Shown one piece after another: positions 17,321-22,954 of a stretch of 22,954 bases of DNA (positions within the stretch are counted from its first letter, which is position 1; the number at the start of each line of letters is the position of its first letter). The position numbers and the translations under genes are program-made. Under the pieces are notes generated by a model, which worked only from the letters and a program-made list of their open reading frames with translations, did no database searches and was not told where the DNA came from. Source of the stretch: an uncultured Chromatiaceae bacterium (lineage in GTDB: Bacteria > Pseudomonadota > Gammaproteobacteria > Enterobacterales > Alteromonadaceae); the NCBI GenBank assembly GCA_946482615.1, contig CAMLSF010000050.1, forward strand, positions 1 through 22,954. The letters run 5' to 3'.

Positions 17321-17570
17321 AACCGGCTTCTACCGCCATTACAAAGGGCCTTTGTATCAGGTGCTTTCAGTGGTACGGCATAGCGAAACCGAAGAAGAAC
17401 TGGTGTTATACCGCGCTTTGTATGGCGATTTTGGCTTATGGGTGCGCCCACTGGAGATGTTTATCAGCAATGTTGAAGTAGCAGGTGAACTGGTGCCCCG
17501 CTTTAGTTTTGTCTCAGAACAAGCTCCTGCAGAACTGGGAGTCTTACCTGCTCCCTTCCCGATGTCCTGA
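17310..17570 (+). CDS. DUF1653 small protein
   Basis: An 86-residue protein with the DUF1653 signature: [20 protein letters not shown], then [22 protein letters not shown] near residues 40-55. The ATG at 17310 is chosen because family members begin a few residues before the YRHYKG motif. Earlier in-frame TTG (17292) and ATG (17298) codons would lengthen it inside ruvX. It overlaps the ruvX stop by 11 bp in another frame, so it is the last gene of the operon. Function is unknown, and the aromatic-rich beta fold is only suggested by the family. Confidence 0.88.
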   Translation: MAIKTGFYRHYKGPLYQVLSVVRHSETEEELVLYRALYGDFGLWVRPLEMFISNVEVAGELVPRFSFVSEQAPAELGVLPAPFPMS

Positions 17571-17627
17571 TCCACACGTCATCCACCATTCATAGGTCTG
17601 GTAAAGGTAACTAATCCGCCTGAGTAT

Positions 17628-17658
17628 AAAGCTCCCATCCGGGAGCTTTTTGTTTTTT
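17628..17658 (+). terminator. Terminator of the rsmE-to-DUF1653 operon
   Basis: GCTCCC (17631-17636), an ATCC loop and GGGAGC (17641-17646) form the stem, extended by AAA/TTT. The run TTTTTGTTTTTT follows. It is a textbook intrinsic terminator 57 bp after the DUF1653 stop. Confidence 0.93.
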
Positions 17659-17723
17659 ATACTACCTTGAAAAAACAAAAACTTGTGTCTAAGTTCAGAA
17701 CACAGACTTCAAGGCGGACCGAC

Positions 17724-19532
17724 ATGGAATCAAGTTCTGAACTCAAAGCTCTGGCGCTGGATGCGCTCAGCAACGTACTGCCGACAGGTATTGCAGTGTT
17801 AGACCCATCCTTCCGCTATATCAGTATTAACTCTGTACTCGCTGAATTTAATGGGGTTGCCATAGAACAACATTTAGGCCGCACTGTGCCAGAAGTCCTG
17901 CCCGCCCTTTCGTCAACCATCATGCCTCTGCTGGAACAAGTGCGGGATACAGGCAAAGCCCTGCTGAACTTCAGCGTGGTCGGTGATGATGCCTGCGGTC
18001 CGGATCAATCACACTGGTCAGGCTCCTACATTCCACTTTTTGATGCACACCAGCAGTTTTGTGGCATAGCTGTGGTTGCGCTGAACAGCACTATGGATTG
18101 GTTTGTGCAGCAAAGCCGGAAAAACGATTTGGAACGGCTGCGAAAAATTCTCGACAATATGTTTACCTTTGTTGGTATTTTGTCACCTGATGGCACCTTG
18201 CTCGATTCAAACAGTCCACCACTGGAGCTGGCTGGTATCACGCTGGAGCAAGTGCAGCATAAAAAATTCTGGGACTGCTTCTGGTGGCAACACGATACTG
18301 ATGTAGCGGCCCGTATCAAGAGTGCAGTGCAGGATGCAATCAAAGGTGTAGTCAGCCGCTTTGATATCACAGCTCAGATGAAAGATGGCATTGTCATCAT
18401 AGATTTTATGCTGGCTCCTGTGTATGACGATCACCAGCACCTGAGTTTTCTGGTGCCATCCGGCATTGAAATTACCAACAGAAAACGCAGCGAACAGGAA
18501 TTACAGGACAGCGAAACCCGCTTTCGCCGGGTATTCGACAGTACAGCGGATGGTCTGGTTTCTATTGACTCGCAGGGGCTTATTACCCTGGCCAATACCA
18601 GAGCTTTGCAAATGTTTGGTTATGAGGCGGGACAGCTCACAGGTAAACCTATTGAAGTGTTGTTGCCGGACAGGTATCAGCAGCATCACCCCAAACTGCG
18701 TCAGGGTTTTATGCTTGCCCCCACCACCAGACCCATGGGACAACACAGAGAACTTTATGCAAAACGCAAAGACAACTCTGAGTTCCCGGTCGAAATAGGT
18801 TTAACTTATCTTGAAGGGGATAAAAAAGCGGCTGTGCTGGCCACCATCACAGATGTATCGGCAGCAAAAGCCGCCCAACAAAACCTGCAGGCTATTATTG
18901 ACGAAAAAACAGCCCTGCTGGCCGAGCGCACCTTGTTGTTGAACGAAGTGCATCACAGAGTAAAAAACAATCTGCAGATCGTCTCCAGTCTGCTCAGTTT
19001 ACGATCAAGAGGAGCAACTCCTGAGCTGAAACAAGTACTGCTGGAGAGCCAACTGCGGGTTCGTACCATGGCGCTCACCCACCAGTTACTTTATGAAAAA
19101 CGTGATTTCTCTTCTGTCCCTCTGGCAAATTATTTACGGCAACTTTGTCAGTTAGTCAGACAAACCTTGAGCAATACTGACTTTATCCGCTTCGATTTTA
19201 CACAGATGGATGAAGACATAGTGTTGGCACTTGAACAGGCTATCCCCTGCGGTTTATTAGCCACAGAAATCCTGACCAACAGCATCAAACACGCTTTTCC
19301 GGAGCAACAAAAAGGCCAGGTGATACTGAAGTTAACTCAGGCCCATCACAAAATAACCCTGATGATTGGTGACAACGGTATAGGCTTGCCAGCCACTATT
19401 GAATTAGGTCAGGGCAATTCACTGGGCATGCAGTTGATCCCGGCTTTTATTGCGCAGTTAGGTGCACAAATAGAGCTGAGTCGCCAGCAGGGTACGCTTT
19501 ACTCCATCTATTTTTCATCAACCAGGGATTAA
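17724..19532 (+). CDS. Soluble PAS-domain sensor histidine kinase (HisKA_2 family)
   Basis: A 602-residue kinase with no signal peptide or membrane helix, so it senses something in the cytoplasm. Three PAS-like modules cover roughly residues 10-125 (LPTGIAVLDPSFRYISIN), 138-250 and 260-380 (STADGLVSIDSQGLITLANT). The dimerisation/phosphoacceptor motif NEVHHRVKNNLQIVSSLLSL starts near 407, with the His pair at 410-411. The HATPase domain follows with LATEILTNSIKHAF (N box), GDNGIGLP (G1) and GNSLGMQL (G2). I prefer the ATG at 17724. The frame opens at a TTG at 17667, only 9 nt after the terminator, which leaves almost no room for a promoter and leader. A TATACT at 17658-17663 may be its -10. 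It is directly followed by its likely partner regulator. Confidence 0.9.
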   Translation: MESSSELKALALDALSNVLPTGIAVLDPSFRYISINSVLAEFNGVAIEQHLGRTVPEVLPALSSTIMPLLEQVRDTGKALLNFSVVGDDACGPDQSHWSGSYIPLFDAHQQFCGIAVVALNSTMDWFVQQSRKNDLERLRKILDNMFTFVGILSPDGTLLDSNSPPLELAGITLEQVQHKKFWDCFWWQHDTDVAARIKSAVQDAIKGVVSRFDITAQMKDGIVIIDFMLAPVYDDHQHLSFLVPSGIEITNRKRSEQELQDSETRFRRVFDSTADGLVSIDSQGLITLANTRALQMFGYEAGQLTGKPIEVLLPDRYQQHHPKLRQGFMLAPTTRPMGQHRELYAKRKDNSEFPVEIGLTYLEGDKKAAVLATITDVSAAKAAQQNLQAIIDEKTALLAERTLLLNEVHHRVKNNLQIVSSLLSLRSRGATPELKQVLLESQLRVRTMALTHQLLYEKRDFSSVPLANYLRQLCQLVRQTLSNTDFIRFDFTQMDEDIVLALEQAIPCGLLATEILTNSIKHAFPEQQKGQVILKLTQAHHKITLMIGDNGIGLPATIELGQGNSLGMQLIPAFIAQLGAQIELSRQQGTLYSIYFSSTRD

Positions 19533-19535
19533 GGT

Positions 19536-21908
19536 ATGCAAAGTAATATTCTGATCGTCGAAGACGAGTATGTCGTTTCTCTGGACTTAAGAAACACGCT
19601 GGAAGATCTGGGACATAAAGTGACAGGCACTGTAGCCCGGGGTGAAGATGTAGTGGCCAAAGCACTGGAAAACCCACCGGATCTGGTGTTGATGGATATT
19701 CAGTTGGCAGACAAGATGCGGGGCACTGAAGCGGCCGAACACTTAAAAAAACAAATGGATGTGCCAGTCATTTTCCTGACTGCTTATTGTGATGAAAATG
19801 TACTGGAACAAGCTGAGAAGTCTTTTCCTCATGGTTATCTGATCAAACCTTTTGACCGCCGCGAATTGGAAGCCAGCATTCGGATGGCGCTGGTGAGACA
19901 TCAAGCGGAACTAAAGGTCAAAAGCTCAGAGCAGCGGCTGCAACAAGCGCTTGGAGCCGCCAAAATGAGTTATTGGCAGCTGAATTTATCCACGGATCAG
20001 CTGGATATGGACAGTGATCTTTATGATTCCCCGCTGCTGCAAGCTCCGTTAGCTGGTGGTATTTCAAAACTCAAAACTATACTGGCTGCCGAAGAACACC
20101 CACGTTTATCAAGACTCTTCGCCCGCAAACGGGATTTTAATGCTGTTTTTATGTCAGCCCAGACCAAACCTCTGCGTTATCTGGAATTATTCGGGCATTT
20201 TCAGACCTCACAAAATCAGAGGTTGATCAGTGGCTTATTGCGTGATGTCACTCACAAGCAAAAAGAAGAGCTGCAACTCCGTCAGGCCAACACTGTGTTT
20301 AAAACCACCTCTGAAGCTATTTTAGTGCTGGATGATGCAGGCCAGGTATTGTCGGCAAATCCGGCCTTTAGTCTGGTGACAGGCTACAGTGAAAACGAAA
20401 TACGAGGCCTTAAACCGGATGATTTTTTGTATCCGAAACAGCAAACCTCGCCTGTATCCGTGCGGTTGCAGGAATTGAGTTCCAGTCACTGGAGTGGTGA
20501 AGTGGAATGCAAACGCAAAGGTGGTTCACTGTTTCCCAGCTGGCAGCATCTGTGTAAAGTGCGATCGCCCATGAGTAAAGGAGCCATCAGTCATTATGTG
20601 GTGATGTTTTCTGATATCTCAGCCCTCAGACGTGCTGAAGAAAATCTTGCCACGCTGGCATTCAGCGATCATTTAACAGGTCTTGGCAACAGGGTAAAAC
20701 TGGAAAAAATGCTGAAAACCGAACTGGTCCGGGCCAGCAGAAACCAAAGTATGTTAGGTATTCTGTATCTGGATTTGGATGGCTTTAAGCTGGTGAACGA
20801 CACCTTAGGCCACCATGCCGGAGATTTATTACTGCAGGAAGTCGCGAATCGCATCTGCAAGCTAACCAGAGCAGGCGATGTTGCCACCCGTGTTGGCGGT
20901 GACGAATTTGTCCTGGTGGTGCCTGATATCCATCACCCATCCGACTGCCTTCATATTGCTGAAAAAATACTGCGTACCATAGCTCAGGATATTTCGTTGC
21001 AGGACAACATAGTCAATGTGTCCGCCAGCATAGGTATTGCCTGTTATCCGGATGACGCCACCAGCTATGAAGAACTGCTCAAATGTGCTGATTTAGCCAT
21101 GTTTGCTGCCAAAGATGACGGCAGAAGCAGATTCACCTTTTTTAATCCTTTGATGGCGGAAAAAACCAGCCAAAGAGTTCAGATAGAAAAAGATCTGAAA
21201 ACAGCTCTGTACAAAACAGACGAACTTTTGATGTATTACCAACCCATAGTAGGGCTCCAGGATGAGCAACTCAAAGGTTTTGAAGCACTGATCCGCTGGT
21301 CTCATCCCACTATGGGCTTTATAGCCCCGGACCGTTTTATTAAAGTCGCCGAACAAAGTAGCCTGATTAACGAAGTGGGTGACTGGGTACTGCAACAGGT
21401 GTTTAAAGACGTAGCACAACTTATCAGGCGCTACGGCAACAACATTTCAGTGTCCATTAATTTGTCTGTGCGCCAACTGGAAGATCAGCAACTAGCAGAG
21501 AAAATCAGGCAGTTAGCTGCCCAATTCAGCGTCTCTTTATCTTTGATTTATTTTGAAATGACTGAAACCGCCTTAAGCCAAAGTCAAAGCATGTTAAGCA
21601 CACTGGAGCAACTGCGTTACCTTGGGGCACGTATTTCAGTGGATGATTTTGGCACAGGTTATTCATCCTTAAGCCGTCTGCGGGAACTGCCTATTGATTG
21701 CTTAAAAATAGACAGAGCCTTTATCGTTAGCCTGGAAAAAGACAGCAGCAGCGCAGAAATAGTGCGGGCAATCTGTGCTTTAGGCAAAGCCTTAGACTTG
21801 ACTATCATTGCCGAAGGTGTGGAAACACCAGGCCAGTATCAGATTTTAAAAGACATAGGCTGTGACAAAGCTCAGGGCTATTTATTCGGCAGGCCCGGAC
21901 CGCTCTGA
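19536..21908 (+). CDS. REC-PAS-PAS-GGDEF-EAL response regulator (c-di-GMP turnover)
   Basis: A 790-residue regulator. Residues 1-120 are a receiver domain with E9/D10, phosphoacceptor Asp54 (LVLMDIQLA), Thr82 and Lys104. Residues 130-240 are a divergent PAS-like region and 250-365 a clearer PAS domain. The GGDEF domain spans about 372-540, with SDHLTGLGNR, an intact GGDEF at 454-458, and an inhibitory-site RxxD (Arg445-Asp448) five residues before it. The EAL domain spans about 555-790 with FEALIRW (582-588), Asn642, Glu674, DDFGTGYSS (703-711), Lys724 and AEGVET (759-764). Both catalytic sites look complete, so it may make, degrade, or switch between making and degrading c-di-GMP. It starts 4 bp after the kinase stop with an AAGG ribosome site. 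Confidence 0.94.
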   Translation: MQSNILIVEDEYVVSLDLRNTLEDLGHKVTGTVARGEDVVAKALENPPDLVLMDIQLADKMRGTEAAEHLKKQMDVPVIFLTAYCDENVLEQAEKSFPHGYLIKPFDRRELEASIRMALVRHQAELKVKSSEQRLQQALGAAKMSYWQLNLSTDQLDMDSDLYDSPLLQAPLAGGISKLKTILAAEEHPRLSRLFARKRDFNAVFMSAQTKPLRYLELFGHFQTSQNQRLISGLLRDVTHKQKEELQLRQANTVFKTTSEAILVLDDAGQVLSANPAFSLVTGYSENEIRGLKPDDFLYPKQQTSPVSVRLQELSSSHWSGEVECKRKGGSLFPSWQHLCKVRSPMSKGAISHYVVMFSDISALRRAEENLATLAFSDHLTGLGNRVKLEKMLKTELVRASRNQSMLGILYLDLDGFKLVNDTLGHHAGDLLLQEVANRICKLTRAGDVATRVGGDEFVLVVPDIHHPSDCLHIAEKILRTIAQDISLQDNIVNVSASIGIACYPDDATSYEELLKCADLAMFAAKDDGRSRFTFFNPLMAEKTSQRVQIEKDLKTALYKTDELLMYYQPIVGLQDEQLKGFEALIRWSHPTMGFIAPDRFIKVAEQSSLINEVGDWVLQQVFKDVAQLIRRYGNNISVSINLSVRQLEDQQLAEKIRQLAAQFSVSLSLIYFEMTETALSQSQSMLSTLEQLRYLGARISVDDFGTGYSSLSRLRELPIDCLKIDRAFIVSLEKDSSSAEIVRAICALGKALDLTIIAEGVETPGQYQILKDIGCDKAQGYLFGRPGPL

Positions 21909-21914
21909 GAGAAA

Positions 21915-21936
21915 AAGGACGGGATAACCCGCCCTT
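21915..21936. terminator. Bidirectional terminator between the GGDEF-EAL and pilU genes
   Basis: AAGGACGGG (21915-21923), an ATAA loop and CCCGCCCTT (21928-21936) form a 9-bp stem. One pair is A-C on the plus strand and a G-U wobble on the minus strand. T-runs follow on both sides: CTTT on plus and TTTTTC on minus. It separates two convergent genes and lies 6 nt after one stop and 2 nt from the other. Confidence 0.85.
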
Positions 21937-21938
21937 CT

Positions 21939-22954
21939 TTAGTCATTATCCGTTAACCCCGCCACAGTCACACCGGACAATAAGCCCGCCCCTGTGGTGC
22001 CTTCCTGCAATTTCATCATCAAACGTAAGTCATTGGGTGAATCGGCATAATGCAAAGCGTCTGCATGGCTGATTTGGCCCGCTTTGTATAAATCGTACAG
22101 TGCCTGATCAAAGGTTTGCATGCCAAGTTCTCTGGATTTACTCATCACAGCTTTGATTTCCCCTATCTCGCCGCGTTTAATCAGATCAGCAACAAGAGGC
22201 GAATTGAGCAGCACTTCAATAGCTGCCACCCGTTTTTTACCATCCACAGTAGGCACCAGTTGCTGGGCCACTATGGCGCGTAAATTCAGTGATAAGTCGA
22301 ACAGCAACTTGCCGTGTTTTTCCTTAGGCACCAGATGCATAATACGGTCTATGCCCTGATTGGCGTTGTTGGCGTGCAAAGTGGCGATACATAAATGGCC
22401 GGTTTCGGCAAAAGACAAGGCGTATTCCATCGTATCCTGGCTACGAATTTCGCCGATAAGTATCACATCCGGCGCCTGACGTAACGAGCTTTTCAGCGCC
22501 GCTTCAAAGGATTCGGTATCTATCCCCACTTCACGTTGCGTCACCAGGCTTTTTTGGTGATCGTGCACAAATTCAATAGGATCTTCGATGGTTAAAATAT
22601 GGCCACGGGCGTTTTGGTTCCGATAGCCCAGCAAAGCGGCCAGCGAAGTCGATTTACCAGCACCTGTGCCCCCCACAAACAGCACCAGTCCACGCTTGGA
22701 CATAATGATTTCTTTCAGTACAGGCGGCAGCCCCAAATCATCAGCTTTAGGGATAGTCGTAACTATACGACGCACCACCATACCGGCCTGATCGCGCTGC
22801 CAAAACGCCGATACCCGAAAACGCCCGGCGTCATTGGCTATAGCGAAGTTACATTCTTTGTCTTGCTGAAACTGGGTTTGCTGTTTTGGCGTCATGGCCG
22901 ATAACACCAGCGCCAGCGACTGCTCAGGGCTTAACACCTGCTCTGCTATCGGCT
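21939..22954 (-). CDS. pilU: PilU-like type IV pilus retraction ATPase (5' end beyond window)
   Basis: The last 337 residues of a PilT/PilU-family hexameric ATPase that powers pilus retraction for twitching motility. The reading frame stays open to the right edge (PIAEQVLSPEQ), so the start is outside. A GTG at 22937 is internal and not a plausible start, since full PilU is about 370 residues. From that codon, Walker A GGTGAGKS is at 89-96, followed by the Asp box ILTIEDPIEFVHDHQ, Walker B DVILIGEIRS and the His box TGHLCIATLHANNANQGIDR. DLSLNLRAIVAQQLVP and the Walker B region favour PilU over PilT. The C-terminal tail is longer and less conserved. In many relatives pilT-pilU lie near the rsmE-ruvX operon, as here. 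Confidence 0.93.
   Translation of the reverse strand, partial: PIAEQVLSPEQSLALVLSAMTPKQQTQFQQDKECNFAIANDAGRFRVSAFWQRDQAGMVVRRIVTTIPKADDLGLPPVLKEIIMSKRGLVLFVGGTGAGKSTSLAALLGYRNQNARGHILTIEDPIEFVHDHQKSLVTQREVGIDTESFEAALKSSLRQAPDVILIGEIRSQDTMEYALSFAETGHLCIATLHANNANQGIDRIMHLVPKEKHGKLLFDLSLNLRAIVAQQLVPTVDGKKRVAAIEVLLNSPLVADLIKRGEIGEIKAVMSKSRELGMQTFDQALYDLYKAGQISHADALHYADSPNDLRLMMKLQEGTTGAGLLSGVTVAGLTDND

Overview
The window looks like a chromosomal segment of a marine or freshwater gammaproteobacterium of the Alteromonadales/Chromatiales type, such as a Rheinheimera or Alishewanella relative. That placement is inferred from gene order and protein style, not from a database search. The protein families, sigma70-type promoters, short Shine-Dalgarno spacers and hairpin-plus-U terminators are all ordinary for that group. 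I see no insertion sequence, integrase, phage gene, CRISPR array or defence gene.

Layout from left to right. (1) Positions 1-244 hold a minus-strand tRNA operon, tRNA-Ala(GGC) then tRNA-Glu(TTC), behind a near-consensus promoter. It probably continues past the left edge. (2) Positions 245-537 carry no gene. (3) Positions 538-5670 hold a minus-strand operon for a TtpC-type (TonB2-like) energy-transduction system: DUF3450 protein, TtpC-like long TolQ/ExbB protein, ExbB, ExbD, TonB and a TPR protein. It has a strong promoter, a 27-bp palindrome in the leader and a clear terminator. (4) Positions 5788-11289 hold a minus-strand central carbon cluster read tkt, epd, pgk, fba. It covers the non-oxidative pentose phosphate pathway, erythrose-4-phosphate oxidation towards pyridoxal phosphate, and two glycolytic/gluconeogenic steps. 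A terminator-like hairpin lies between tkt and epd, and a long structured spacer lies between pgk and fba. (5) metK (plus) is divergent from tkt and ends at a 39-bp perfect palindrome. (6) An AbgT-family transporter (plus) stands alone. (7) rsmE, gshB, yqgE/algH, ruvX and a DUF1653 gene form a tightly packed plus-strand housekeeping operon. (8) A plus-strand two-gene signalling operon encodes a soluble PAS-rich HisKA_2-type histidine kinase and a REC-PAS-PAS-GGDEF-EAL response regulator with both catalytic motifs intact. (9) A convergent, 5'-truncated pilU-like gene runs off the right edge.

How the genes work together. The Ton system would energise outer-membrane TonB-dependent receptors. tkt, epd, pgk and fba interconvert sugar phosphates, and metK makes S-adenosylmethionine, which RsmE and other methylases use. 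The kinase/regulator pair is a c-di-GMP input-output module. Its position next to pilU makes a link to type IV pilus motility plausible but unproven.

Most of the window is well-known housekeeping DNA. The features most worth a second look are regulatory: the leader palindrome of the Ton operon, the rsmE/gshB intercistronic hairpin whose loop holds the rsmE stop codon, the hairpin between tkt and epd, and the structured pgk-fba spacer. I did not find a convincing undescribed multi-gene system.
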